Part shown: piece after piece, positions 51,895-61,931 of the stretch
How positions within the stretch are numbered: position 1 is the stretch's first letter
Layout: every line of letters begins with the position of its first letter
From: Synechococcus sp. KORDI-52
GTDB lineage: Bacteria > Cyanobacteriota > Cyanobacteriia > PCC-6307 > Cyanobiaceae
DNA length: 64,000 bases
NCBI RefSeq assembly: GCF_000737595.1
Contig: NZ_CP006271.1
Coordinates: 2,294,001 to 2,358,000 of the forward strand
Direction: 5' to 3'
Notes under the pieces: model-generated
Seen by the model: the letters and a program-made list of their open reading frames with translations, nothing else
Database searches by the model: none
Told to the model about the DNA's origin: nothing
Made by a program: the position numbers and the translations under genes

Positions 51895-53643
51895 TCAGTG
51901 AGCCTCCGGAAGTTGCGGGTCAAGCGTGGAACCGACGACCTCGGCCGGAGCCGTCTGGTTGCGGTCGCGAATGGTGAGACAAGTGTGGAGCAGGCCCTCA
52001 TCAACAAGGGCTGCGTAGCGATCGGCGATGGCACGGTTCACCCGTTGGCAATCAGCGATGGCCCGTTCCCGAGCACCGGGCACACGGCCGGAATAATCGA
52101 AACGCACAACAACCGGGATCGGCAGATCCCGGGACACATTCAGACCCTTGAAGATCTTCACGCCCACATCGAGATCAGGTGCGCCCTCTTCAACGGTGTC
52201 GAGGTGGGCGAAATACGTGAGGTTGCGCAGATGCACCTCCTTGAAACCGATGCCAACGCCAATGAAACGCTCTGCGTGCCCGGCATCCGGATAAGTACCC
52301 CCGTGCAGATCCTGCACGTAATCGATCTGGGAGAAGTTATTGGCGAGCAAGCGCGTGAGGAAGGACACCATCCCGGCATCCATGGGACCAGGAGCAGAGC
52401 TCTCAAGAGCTTCAGCAATCTGTGCCATCGCTTGATCAGCACTCATCGATGCCGTGGCGGCATGCAGTTCCCTGGCGCAAAGCCAACGATCGAGCACCAT
52501 CTCACTGTCGCGGCTTGGGGGGTGAACCCGGATCGCATCGGTGTCGGTGTCGAGACCGATCAGCAGAAGATCAACGGAGGCACCGCAGCAGAAGCTGTTT
52601 TCCACGGCCTCACGGAAGTCGAGCAGACGTTGATGACCCGCGGCAGCCGCCAGTTCGTCATTGCTGCCATGGGCAGCGCAGCCCTGATGGGAGGGATCGA
52701 GGGAACTGAAGTGGTAGGTCACCACCTTCAAGTACCGGGTCGGTTCCGTGGATGGATTGGGTGAACCTTCGCGGTAGCGACGATGCTCGGTTTTGACCCA
52801 GCGGTTCACCGTGTTCTCAACGTCGAACATGGCGCCGGCGTGGGAGCGGCGACGCACAGCGCTGAAGGGAATGCGCAAGCCGTAGGCCACGGTGTGGGCC
52901 AACCGACCATCGGCGCATGGCGTCAGATCGAGCAGATGGATGCCGCAGTCGAGCAAGAACTGTTCGAACTCCCGGGAGGCAGCACTGCCCGTGCCGGCAT
53001 CGAGGGGGTCGTCCTGGAAGAAACGGTCACTGAACAAGCGGTGGCTTTCGAACACACACCAGGCGAACAGGGCGCGCATGTCGAGGGGTCGAACCCAGGC
53101 CCGCTGCAGGATGTGATCCGGCAGATCAAAGCCGAGCTCGGCCCGGCACAACCGCTGGGCCTGGGGAATGAAATCGGTTTCGTGCTGGAGCGCTGAAACC
53201 TGCTGAAGCAGGGGAACAATCCGATCAAAGCGGCCTTTGATCTCCTGCTCGTAGGCCTGAAGACGGGCATTCGCCGCTGCATCCGTCAACGGATGGCGTC
53301 GGTGGGTGATCGGCAGAGAGCTGCGGCTCAGGTTGAAAGGAACCGCCCGGGTGGCTGCCTTTTCACGACGGACCCAGCCCGGCTGAGACGGAGAGGGACG
53401 CTGGACGTCCTTGCTGGAGCGAAGCCGGCCGCCGGCCACCTGGCCGCCAGCCAGTTGAGCAGCTTTGCCCGCAGTGGTGAGGGCACGACGGCGATCCAGA
53501 GCGGCCTTACGGGTGGAGGGCTCCACTTCAGGGGTGGTCTGAACGGAATCAGAGGTTGCTGACAGCTGTTGAAGCTGACGACGCGTGGGTGCCGAGGGGG
53601 CCTGAGGTCGCCCGCCACGGAGAGGCTTGGAGCGAACCATCAA
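51895..53643 (-). CDS. csoSCA: Carboxysomal carbonic anhydrase CsoSCA
   Basis: The 582-aa protein has a basic disordered N-terminus of about 110 residues, which in the family binds Rubisco, followed by the three-domain CsoSCA body. The catalytic domain has DLTPCADGRLAHTVAYGLRI, with zinc Cys and the Asp-Arg dyad, and SLDPSHQGCAAHGSND with zinc His and Cys. It is a beta-class-derived enzyme that turns bicarbonate into CO2 inside the shell. It lies 4 bases after the csoS2 stop. A repeat of the form STRKAALDRRRALTTAGKAA resembles the N-repeats of CsoS2 and may be a shared binding motif. Confidence 0.96.
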   Translation of the reverse strand: MMVRSKPLRGGRPQAPSAPTRRQLQQLSATSDSVQTTPEVEPSTRKAALDRRRALTTAGKAAQLAGGQVAGGRLRSSKDVQRPSPSQPGWVRREKAATRAVPFNLSRSSLPITHRRHPLTDAAANARLQAYEQEIKGRFDRIVPLLQQVSALQHETDFIPQAQRLCRAELGFDLPDHILQRAWVRPLDMRALFAWCVFESHRLFSDRFFQDDPLDAGTGSAASREFEQFLLDCGIHLLDLTPCADGRLAHTVAYGLRIPFSAVRRRSHAGAMFDVENTVNRWVKTEHRRYREGSPNPSTEPTRYLKVVTYHFSSLDPSHQGCAAHGSNDELAAAAGHQRLLDFREAVENSFCCGASVDLLLIGLDTDTDAIRVHPPSRDSEMVLDRWLCARELHAATASMSADQAMAQIAEALESSAPGPMDAGMVSFLTRLLANNFSQIDYVQDLHGGTYPDAGHAERFIGVGIGFKEVHLRNLTYFAHLDTVEEGAPDLDVGVKIFKGLNVSRDLPIPVVVRFDYSGRVPGARERAIADCQRVNRAIADRYAALVDEGLLHTCLTIRDRNQTAPAEVVGSTLDPQLPEAH

Positions 53644-53647
53644 TGAA

Positions 53648-56008
53648 TCAGCCCCGTGCGCCGCCGGAGACGGTGATCAGGGAACCCTTTTCGGTGTTGC
53701 CGCTGGAGCCGGTCACGCGGCTCACAGGCCATTCGGCCTCCTCGTTGCGCTTGCGCTCGAAGGGAGACATGGCACTCATCGGGCCGGGACGGCTGGGGTT
53801 ACGACGACGGGCCGAAGCACCCTCAGTACCGGTCACATGCTCACCACGATCCCAGTCGTCACCAGTGATCTTGGTGGAGGAACCCTCGCCGGTGACCCGA
53901 GATGCAGGCTTCTCAGAAGGCTCACTGACCACAGCCACGGTGGGCTGGAACTGGCGCTGCTGACGGTTCTGGAACTCGCGGTTGTCGAAGCGGAATTGCT
54001 CGGTACCGGTCACCTTGCCGCCAGCCATATCAAAAGGGCCGGTGATGCGATTCCCCTGCTCATAAGACGTCCCGGTCACACCGGCGTTGACTTCACGCTG
54101 CTGCTGGGCAGCACGGGCGGGAGACACCACGCTGAAGCGGGTCCAGGCGGCACCATCGGGAGCTTGGCCGTGGGTGTCGGTGCCGGCGGGGGCATCAGCG
54201 CCGCAGGCAGCGGCCAGCTGATCAGCACCCACGTAAGGCGTGCCGGTGACTGCTTCGCAGGCACCACGCTTGTCGCCGGTCATCACACCACCCACTCCGG
54301 GTTGGATGCCCGTCATGGCAGCGGAAGGGGTGCCCACACGCACAGGTGTGCGCTCACGGATGGCCTGAACCGCAGGAGTTCCACAGTGCTGCCCGGCCTG
54401 CTCAAGACCTGCATAGGGGGTGCCTGTGACGGCCTGGCAGCTGCCGGGCTCATCGCCAGTCACGTTCTCCGAGCGGCCCGTGCGGGTGCCGCTCACCACC
54501 TGATTGCGGTTGGTGATGCTGAAGCCAACCTTGGCCGCTTCCGGCTCAGGCTTGCCGCCGCAGAAGGCATTCACCTGCTCGGCGCTGATGTATTGATCAC
54601 CGGTCACGCGGTGGCAGGATCCGAACTCATCACCGGTGACGCTGGCGGAGCGACCCACCATGGTGCCGGTCACGCCCGTGCCCGAGAGGGTTCCGGAAAG
54701 GCCCACCTTGGCAGCGGGACGACCGTCGGGCAGGGGATCGGAACCGAGGTACTGATCGCCGGTGAGGCTGCGGTTGGCACCGGCTTCATCACCGGTGACG
54801 CTGGCGGAACGACCCACCATCACGCCGCTTACAGGACGGCCCTGTTCGGTGAGGCTGTGGCCCACCTTGCGCGGGGAGGTCACGCCACCGCCGCAGTAGG
54901 CGGCAGCCTGGTTTGCGGAGATGTACTCGGTGCCGGTCACGCTCTTGCAGGTGCCAGGCTCATCGCCAGTGACCTTTTCGGAACGGCCGACTTCATTACC
55001 GGTGACACGGTTGCCGTGGCTCGTGGCGGTGACGCGCACCTTGGCCGGAGTGGTGGCAGCTGGAGCGGTCTGACAGAAGGTCTGGAAGACTTCGGCGCCC
55101 AAGTACTCGGTACCGGTGATCGAACGGCAGGTACTGGCTTCGTTACCGGTGGTTTTCACCGAGCGGTTGGCCTGGGTGCCGGTCACGGTCTGGCCGCCGG
55201 TGGTGGTGCTTTCACCCACCTTCCAGTGGGCATCAGCAGCAGCGGCTTGCTTGGCGCCGTGACGGTTGGGACCGGTGGGGCGGGTCACACCAGCGCTCTG
55301 TTTGTTGCGGGCGCCGGCCTTGGTGCGCAGCTCGCGCACCTGTTGGGCCAACTCACGGCTGGTGAGGTCAGGGTTGGCCTGACGGGCAACAGCAGCTGCA
55401 CTGGTGGGTTGCTTGCCAGCGGTTTTGCCGTGCTTGGCCATGGCTTCACGACGGGCCAGGACCAGCGCACGGCTGGGGTTCTCAATCGCACGACGTTTGG
55501 GAGTGGCCGAACGGCGCTCCGTGCGGGCAGACAACTTGGGAGACGGTGCAGTCAGGGAAGCCTTTTCAGTGGCACGCTTGCCACCGCAGCCACAGCTCTT
55601 TGTGGTTTCAGCGGGTGAAGCTGCAGGAGCAGCGGCCTTGGTCTGGCGGGCCACATCAGCGCGGTTGCGATCGCGGCTGGTGTCGGCGGTCTTTCCGCGG
55701 CGGGACAGGGCATCGCGACGGGCGAGCACCAATTCGCGGCTGGGATCGCGTTGCGGCTTGACCTGAGAGCTGCGCTTTGCGGGAGCAGCTGTAAAGGATG
55801 TGGTCCGCTGCGGAGCTACGGCAGCGGAGGTGGCAGGTGCCGGGGCAGGCTCAGCAGCTACGGCCGCGTTGGTGCGGGTGGGACGAGCATCCGCAACGGT
55901 GCGAACACGGTTGGCGCCATCACCAGCCGCTACCGAGGACTTCTTACCGGAAGTGGTCAGCGCCTTGCGGCGTTCAAGTGCGAGTTCGCGACTGGAGAGT
56001 CTTGCCAT
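53648..56008 (-). CDS. csoS2: Carboxysome scaffold protein CsoS2
   Basis: The 786-aa, largely disordered scaffold links Rubisco to the shell. The N-region (residues 1 to about 250) holds helical Rubisco-binding repeats such as SRELALERRKALTTSGK, SRELVLARRDALSRRGK and SRALVLARREAMAKHGK. The middle region (about 260-560) has repeats with VTG...VTGDE.G.C..VTG spacing and conserved Cys, and the C-region (about 560-786) binds shell proteins. Repeats are well preserved. It is preceded by a terminator-like hairpin after cbbS, so its dose may be lower than that of Rubisco. No internal slippery frameshift site was identified by eye. Confidence 0.96.
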   Translation of the reverse strand: MARLSSRELALERRKALTTSGKKSSVAAGDGANRVRTVADARPTRTNAAVAAEPAPAPATSAAVAPQRTTSFTAAPAKRSSQVKPQRDPSRELVLARRDALSRRGKTADTSRDRNRADVARQTKAAAPAASPAETTKSCGCGGKRATEKASLTAPSPKLSARTERRSATPKRRAIENPSRALVLARREAMAKHGKTAGKQPTSAAAVARQANPDLTSRELAQQVRELRTKAGARNKQSAGVTRPTGPNRHGAKQAAAADAHWKVGESTTTGGQTVTGTQANRSVKTTGNEASTCRSITGTEYLGAEVFQTFCQTAPAATTPAKVRVTATSHGNRVTGNEVGRSEKVTGDEPGTCKSVTGTEYISANQAAAYCGGGVTSPRKVGHSLTEQGRPVSGVMVGRSASVTGDEAGANRSLTGDQYLGSDPLPDGRPAAKVGLSGTLSGTGVTGTMVGRSASVTGDEFGSCHRVTGDQYISAEQVNAFCGGKPEPEAAKVGFSITNRNQVVSGTRTGRSENVTGDEPGSCQAVTGTPYAGLEQAGQHCGTPAVQAIRERTPVRVGTPSAAMTGIQPGVGGVMTGDKRGACEAVTGTPYVGADQLAAACGADAPAGTDTHGQAPDGAAWTRFSVVSPARAAQQQREVNAGVTGTSYEQGNRITGPFDMAGGKVTGTEQFRFDNREFQNRQQRQFQPTVAVVSEPSEKPASRVTGEGSSTKITGDDWDRGEHVTGTEGASARRRNPSRPGPMSAMSPFERKRNEEAEWPVSRVTGSSGNTEKGSLITVSGGARG

Positions 56009-56066
56009 GTCCGCCCGAGGATGTCGTCGTGAAGTGGAAGGGCACTTGCCCCTCCGGAAAAAGCTG

Positions 56067-56089
56067 GAGCCCTGATCAGGTCAGGGCTC
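56067..56089 (-). terminator. Strong hairpin with T-run between cbbS and csoS2
   Basis: GAGCCCTGA at 56067-56075 and TCAGGGCTC at 56081-56089 form a perfect 9-bp stem with a 5-base loop. On the minus strand it begins 20 bases after the cbbS stop and is followed by CAGCTTTTTCC, like an intrinsic terminator. It lies inside the operon, so partial termination or 3'-end protection of the Rubisco mRNA is likely. Confidence 0.75.
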
Positions 56090-56109
56090 GGAACCATGGG
56101 TTCGAAGGA

Positions 56110-56451
56110 TCAGCGTCCTTCGAAGACCACGAAGCAAGCACCCTGGCTCTGGGTGTAGGCGTCGTAACCGACGATGCGCACGTGGTGGTCGGGGTATGCG
56201 CGATGGCAAGCCTCGAGCTCACTGACAACGACGTTCAGATCCTTCTCACCGAAGAAGGGGAGCTTCCAATACGACCAATAGGTGGCCATGGAGTTGCTGG
56301 GATGGACGTGCTCGACGAGCGGGCTCCAACCCTGGGCAATGATGTAGGCGATCTGGTCGTAGATCTCGTCCTGGGTCATCGGCGGGAGGAAGCCGAAGGT
56401 CTCCAGGGTGGCGACTGTTTGATAGTCACCCACGGTGCTCTGGAAAGGCAT
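56110..56451 (-). CDS. cbbS: Rubisco small subunit, form IA
   Basis: The 113-aa protein shows DYQTVATLETFGFLPPMTQD, the GWSPLVEHVHPSNSMATYWS region and KLPFFGEKDLNVVVSELEAC, as in carboxysomal form IA small subunits. Eight copies join eight CbbL in the L8S8 enzyme. It follows cbbL by 59 bases, which hold a hairpin. The N-terminus is short, without a transit extension or fused activase-type domains. Confidence 0.97.
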   Translation of the reverse strand: MPFQSTVGDYQTVATLETFGFLPPMTQDEIYDQIAYIIAQGWSPLVEHVHPSNSMATYWSYWKLPFFGEKDLNVVVSELEACHRAYPDHHVRIVGYDAYTQSQGACFVVFEGR

Positions 56452-56479
56452 GGGGATCCTGGGTGTAAGAAAAAGGGGT

Positions 56480-56500
56480 GGCCGGTTGCATCAACCGGCC
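56480..56500 (-). terminator. Hairpin with T-run between cbbL and cbbS
   Basis: GGCCGGTT at 56480-56487 pairs perfectly with AACCGGCC at 56493-56500 around a 5-base loop. On the minus strand it starts 10 bases after the cbbL stop and is followed by ACCCCTTTTTCTT. It resembles an intrinsic terminator, but as cbbS must be made in equal amount it may mainly protect or define mRNA ends. Confidence 0.7.
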
Positions 56501-56510
56501 GTTGAGACGA

Positions 56511-57926
56511 TCAGTTCTGGACGTCGAGCTTGTCGACGGTGTCGAACTCGAACTTGATCTCCTTCCAGGTCTCGAGGGCGATGGCCAGCTCGGGGCTGTG
56601 CTTCGCGGCTTCCGTGAGGATGTCGCGGCTCTCTTTCTCGAGATGACGGCCGGCGTTGCGTGCCTTGACGCAGGCCTCGAGGGCCACACGGTTGGCAGCA
56701 GCACCTGCAGCGGAGCCCCAGGGGTGACCGTGGGTACCACCACCGAACTGAAGAACGGAGTCGTCGCCGAAGATGGTGACCAGGGCGGGCATGTGCCACA
56801 CGTGGATACCGCCGGAAGCGACGGCGAACACGCCAGGCATGGAACCCCAGTCCTGATCGAAGAAGTTGCCGCGGCTGCGGTCTTCGGGAACGAAGGATTC
56901 GCGCAGCTGGTCGATGTAGCCGAGGGTGGTCTGACGATCACCTTCCAGCTTGCCGACCACGGTGCCGGTGTGGAGCTGGTCACCACCGGACAGACGCAGA
57001 CACTTGGCGAGAACGCGGAAGTGGATGCCGTGCTTGGGGTGACGGTCGATCACCGCGTGCATGGCGCGGTGGATGTGCAGCAACATGCCGTTCTTGCGGC
57101 ACCACTTCGACAAACCGGTGTTGGCCGTGAAGCCACCGGTGATGAAGTCGTGCATGATGATCGGCATGCCGAGTTCCTTGGCGAACTCAGCGCGCTCGTA
57201 CATCTCCTCGGGAGTGTTGGCGGTCACATTGAGGTAGTGACCCTTGCGCTCGCCGGTCTCCTGCTCGGACAGCTTGATGGCTTCCGCAACGAATTCGAAG
57301 CGGTTCTGCCAACGCTGGAAGGGCTGGGAGTTGATGTTCTCGTCGTCCTTGGTGAAGTCCAGACCGCCACGCAGGCACTCATAGACAACACGGCCGTAGT
57401 TCTTACCACTCAGGCCGAGCTTCGGCTTGATGGTGCAACCCAGCAGAGGACGGCCGTACTTGTTCATCCGGTCGCGCTCAACCTGGATGCCGTTCGGCGG
57501 GCCGTAGCAGCTCTTGATGAACGCCATCGGGAAGCGGATGTCTTCCAGACGGAGATGGCGCAGAGCCTTGAAACCGAACACGTTGCCGACCAAGGAGGTC
57601 AGAACGTTGGTGATGGAACCCTCTTCGAACAGGTCGAGTGGGTAGGCGATGAACGCATAGAACGACTCCTTGTCACCAGGGACGTCTTCGATGCGGTAGC
57701 AGCGGCCCTTGTAGAAGTCGAGATCGGTGAGGAGCTCGGACCACACGGTGGACCAGGTGCCGGTGGAGGATTCAGCAGCCACAGCAGCGGCAACTTCTTC
57801 CTTGGGCACACCTTCTTGGCCGGTGCACTTGAAGCAGGCCAGCAGGTCGGTGTCGAGGGGGACGTAATCAGGAGTCCAGTAGGTATCCCTGTACTCCTTG
57901 ACCCCAGCGTCGTACTTCTTGCTCAT
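56511..57926 (-). CDS. cbbL: Rubisco large subunit, form IA
   Basis: The 471-aa large subunit has the carbamylated-Lys motif [17 protein letters not shown] near residue 190, the [20 protein letters not shown] catalytic Lys before it, the [19 protein letters not shown] loop 6 region and [20 protein letters not shown]. These fit form IA of alpha-carboxysomes. It fixes CO2 onto RuBP inside the carboxysome. It lies 71 bases after csoS1. A GCCTC/GAGGC mini-hairpin is present in that gap. Confidence 0.98.
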   Translation of the reverse strand: MSKKYDAGVKEYRDTYWTPDYVPLDTDLLACFKCTGQEGVPKEEVAAAVAAESSTGTWSTVWSELLTDLDFYKGRCYRIEDVPGDKESFYAFIAYPLDLFEEGSITNVLTSLVGNVFGFKALRHLRLEDIRFPMAFIKSCYGPPNGIQVERDRMNKYGRPLLGCTIKPKLGLSGKNYGRVVYECLRGGLDFTKDDENINSQPFQRWQNRFEFVAEAIKLSEQETGERKGHYLNVTANTPEEMYERAEFAKELGMPIIMHDFITGGFTANTGLSKWCRKNGMLLHIHRAMHAVIDRHPKHGIHFRVLAKCLRLSGGDQLHTGTVVGKLEGDRQTTLGYIDQLRESFVPEDRSRGNFFDQDWGSMPGVFAVASGGIHVWHMPALVTIFGDDSVLQFGGGTHGHPWGSAAGAAANRVALEACVKARNAGRHLEKESRDILTEAAKHSPELAIALETWKEIKFEFDTVDKLDVQN

Positions 57927-57997
57927 GGGAAAACTCCGTTAGGTCGGTGAAGAGGTTGAGACGTTCGCGTGCCTCATCAGAGGCTCAGCGGAAGATC

Positions 57998-58309
57998 TCA
58001 GTCCTTCTGACCAAGGAAGTTGCCGTTGCCCAGAGCAGGCTCCACTTCGCGGTGGGGGCGGGCAATGATGTGAGCAGCAACCAGGCCGTCACCGACGCGC
58101 TCGCAAGCGTCAGCGCCTGCGCGCACAGCAGCATTGACAGCACCAGTTTCGCCGCGAACCAGAACGGTGACGTAGCCGCCGCCGACGAACTCACGACCGA
58201 TCAGGCGCACTTCGGCAGCCTTGGTCATGGCATCAGCTGCCTCGATGGCGGGGACCAGACCGCGGGTCTCGATCATGCCGAGGGCGATGCCCATGGTTTC
58301 GTTAGCCAT
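57998..58309 (-). CDS. csoS1: Major carboxysome shell protein CsoS1
   Basis: The 103-aa BMC-H protein starts MANETMGIALGMIETRGLVP and has EYVGGGYVTVLVRGET-like central strands, the pore-loop region after GADACERVGDGLVAAHIIAR, and ends with RPHREVEPALGNGNFLGQKD. Hexamers tile the facets of the shell, with small pores for bicarbonate and RuBP. It is the first gene of the operon and should be the most expressed. The 270 bases upstream contain the candidate operator listed below. Confidence 0.97.
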   Translation of the reverse strand: MANETMGIALGMIETRGLVPAIEAADAMTKAAEVRLIGREFVGGGYVTVLVRGETGAVNAAVRAGADACERVGDGLVAAHIIARPHREVEPALGNGNFLGQKD

Positions 58310-58397
58310 TGCCTACCGGAAGAAGGGGTGGAATGTTCGCTCGGGACATTGCTTTGTCGGAACCCTTCCCGTCAAGAGATTTGGACGACTTTCTCGA

Positions 58398-58413
58398 TCA
58401 CTGTCCATAGTGA
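58398..58413. promoter_or_regulatory. Palindrome upstream of the carboxysome operon
   Basis: TCACT-N6-AGTGA forms a 5-bp dyad about 90-105 bases upstream of the csoS1 ATG. LysR-type regulators of carbon fixation genes (CbbR/NdhR) bind dyads of this general kind, so it is a candidate operator. A TTGACG box (minus strand, near 58368) lies between it and csoS1 and may be part of the promoter. Both are weak by themselves. Confidence 0.35.
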
Positions 58414-58663
58414 ACTAAATAAGCCGGGCTTATCACCCTGGATCTCACTGTTCCGGTCTGCTGTGGTGGTTCGTGTGATCACATCCCCACATGGCGTTGC
58501 CGACCAGGGGAAAGCTCCATAGGTTCACACTGCGTCACCCCCCCAAAGCCTTGCTGCGGGGTGGAATGTTCAACCCAAACGGGTGTCGCTGGGTCGAATC
58601 CAGAGATTGTTAGCTCCTATTCCCATCAAGCCCGCACAATGGAGTCCGTTTTATTGGTCCTCC

Positions 58664-59245
58664 TTGGCGCTTCAGCTCACCATTGCCACGGGCAACCCGA
58701 TCAAGGTTGCTGAAATCGAGGCCATGCTGGGACCGCTTCCTCTGGTTGTGCAGCGTCAACCCGGTGATCTGGATGTTGAAGAAACGGGAAGTTCCTACCG
58801 TGAAAACGCTGAGCTGAAAGCCAGCGCTGCAGCCCAACGCACCGGCAGTTGGGCCTTGGCTGACGATTCAGGGCTTGAGGTGGATGCTCTTCAAGGGGCA
58901 CCGGGTCTGTATTCCGCCCGCTACGCCGAGGGAAACGACGCCAAGGTGCAGCGGATCCTCAGCGAGCTGGTGGGATCGCCTTATCGGAGTGCCTGTTTTC
59001 GCAGCACGATGGTGTTGTGTGATCCCTCCGGCAGCTGTCGTGCCTCGGCGGAGGGCATTTGCTGGGGCGAACTCCTGAGTGCCCCGGCCTACGCCGGCGG
59101 CGGATTCGAATCCCTGCTTTGGGTGCGGGAAGCCCGTTGCACCTACGGCGAACTGAATGCGGCTCAACTCAGCCGCCTGGGCAGCCGCGGAAAGGCGGCA
59201 CGAGCTTTGGCACCACAGTTGCGTGAGCTGCTCAACCTGAGCTGA
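58664..59245 (+). CDS. rdgB: Non-canonical purine NTP pyrophosphatase RdgB/HAM1
   Basis: The product is 193 aa from the TTG at 58664, giving LTIATGNPIKVAEIEAMLGP, the usual family start (SGN..K motif). The frame is open upstream to a GTG at 58583, but that adds 27 residues without likeness. Other motifs are SYRENAELKASAAAQRTGSW and ADDSGLEVDALQGAPGLYSA. It removes dITP, XTP and similar nucleotides. It is transcribed away from the carboxysome operon and is convergent with csoS1D (9-base gap). Confidence 0.93.
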   Translation: MALQLTIATGNPIKVAEIEAMLGPLPLVVQRQPGDLDVEETGSSYRENAELKASAAAQRTGSWALADDSGLEVDALQGAPGLYSARYAEGNDAKVQRILSELVGSPYRSACFRSTMVLCDPSGSCRASAEGICWGELLSAPAYAGGGFESLLWVREARCTYGELNAAQLSRLGSRGKAARALAPQLRELLNLS

Positions 59246-59254
59246 TCTGAGCGC

Positions 59255-60040
59255 TCAGCGCAGCCTTGCGTTGTTGTTGATGTGGTCGATGGCGCGCATC
59301 GCCGCCGCGGCCGCTTCCTCCACATCACCTTCCCGTCCCGCCAGGGTGAGACGTCCGAAAGCACCCACCGCCTTCACGTCCACCAACGTGATGTTGGAGG
59401 CTTTTTCTGCTTCGTTGGCAGCGATCAACACGTATCCGGCCGGCTCCGTCTCCAGGATGAACATGCTCATCCCGGCTTCGATCATCGAGCCGCGTCGGTT
59501 CTGCCGGTTGATCAGCACGGCATGGTCGGGCGTGATCGCCCGGATCACTTCCGTCCAGCTCACATCGGCTGGAGAACGCTGATCAATGGTGCTCCCGATC
59601 GCTTCCAGCACCACATCTCCGGAATGGAGCACCGTGCTCTGATCACGGTGGTAAAGGGCCATCGAACCGAACGCCCGCTCCACCACCATCTGGCCGAGAC
59701 GAACGTTGCTGGCCTTAAGTGCGATGTCCGTCACCCGGTGCACCGCCATGCCCGGTGACACCTCCATCCAGAGGCAGGCATCTCCGGGGATCGGCAGAAA
59801 TCCCTGACTCACCGAACCCATGTAAGCCGCAAGTTGCGGCTGCAGCGAGTCGATGAAGACGTGGGTGCGCAGTTCGATCGATTGAACGTGGCTGTTCTGC
59901 CGCAACAGCCGGGGCGACTCCGAATCTGTGGTCACAACACAGCTCGCCCCCCCCTGCTGGGGGGTCACCTCAGTGCCGGTGACGAGAGCACTACCGCCGC
60001 GTCGCCGCTCCCGAGCATCGAAGCTGGCAAAACGGGTCAT
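59255..60040 (-). CDS. csoS1D: Tandem-BMC carboxysome shell protein CsoS1D
   Basis: The 261-aa protein has a basic N-terminal extension of about 50 residues, then two fused BMC domains ([20 protein letters not shown]... and [20 protein letters not shown]...[20 protein letters not shown]). It assembles as trimers that stack in pairs, with a large gated central pore for metabolites. The gene is separated from the main cso operon by rdgB on the other strand, the usual layout in marine Synechococcus and Prochlorococcus, and is probably under its own promoter. Confidence 0.95.
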   Translation of the reverse strand: MTRFASFDARERRRGGSALVTGTEVTPQQGGASCVVTTDSESPRLLRQNSHVQSIELRTHVFIDSLQPQLAAYMGSVSQGFLPIPGDACLWMEVSPGMAVHRVTDIALKASNVRLGQMVVERAFGSMALYHRDQSTVLHSGDVVLEAIGSTIDQRSPADVSWTEVIRAITPDHAVLINRQNRRGSMIEAGMSMFILETEPAGYVLIAANEAEKASNITLVDVKAVGAFGRLTLAGREGDVEEAAAAAMRAIDHINNNARLR

Positions 60041-60159
60041 GGCGGGGAGTGTACCGGACGAGTTCAGATGAGATTGGCCAATAAAGAGTTAGAGCCTGCG
60101 GTCTTGCGCCTTGAAAAACAGCCGATACCGTCCGAAGACCCCCCTCTAGAGATCTTGCA

Positions 60160-60537
60160 ATGACTGAGCAGTCTTCTTTGAAGCCAGTGGATCTCAACGC
60201 TGATCAAGCCCTTGGGATGGTGAGCTTCGGCCTGATGCAACGGCTTGCGCAGGATGGCCAGGTGGATCTGCCCTGGCTTGAGGCATCAGGAAATGCAGAC
60301 AGTGAGCGTCTGCGCCAGCTGCGTCAACGGCTGGAACTGACGTCGTTGGCCATCGAAACCGGTGCTCCCCTCACCACCGCGGAGGTGAGCATGCTGTTGG
60401 GGGCCCGCCCTGGAACGGAACGGGTGGAGCGCGGTGGCCTCGTCGCCCGCCGGGTCAGCCGCAACGTTTGGCGCTTGAGCAAAGCGGAGGAGAGCGATCG
60501 CTCTGATCGCTACGACGGATTCCGCCGCCGCCTTTGA
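60160..60537 (+). CDS. Conserved hypothetical protein upstream of chlN
   Basis: The 125-aa protein begins MTEQSSLKPVDLNADQALGM and is mostly helical, with a central region LRQLRQRLELTSLAIETGAP and a basic end (RNVWRLSKAEESDRSDRYDG). The part ETGAPLTTAEVSMLLGARPG resembles a helix-turn-helix, so a DNA-binding role is possible. No function is known to me. It lies between csoS1D (divergent) and chlN (113 bases downstream). Confidence 0.65.
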   Translation: MTEQSSLKPVDLNADQALGMVSFGLMQRLAQDGQVDLPWLEASGNADSERLRQLRQRLELTSLAIETGAPLTTAEVSMLLGARPGTERVERGGLVARRVSRNVWRLSKAEESDRSDRYDGFRRRL

Positions 60538-60631
60538 GCGCAAGCCGGGCCTGCCTCACCGGAGCGATCCCAAAGAGTTTGAGCGACCTTTCAACTCCTC
60601 AGCGGATTTATTCGCAGCTTGGAGAGGTTGA

Positions 60632-61927
<1,296 letters not shown>

Positions 61928-61931
61928 TCCC

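Noticed and set aside
53627-55618. 663-codon open frame on the plus strand, opposite csoS2
   Set aside because: It is a shadow of the repetitive GC-rich csoS2 gene. The translated sequence is low-complexity Gly/Ala/Thr with no domain.
53648-56008. Programmed frameshift in csoS2, known in some proteobacterial carboxysomes
   Set aside because: I saw no convincing slippery sequence with a downstream structure. The full-length frame is uninterrupted.
56478-57950. 490-codon open frame opposite cbbL
   Set aside because: Antisense shadow of a strongly biased, highly expressed gene; no family likeness.
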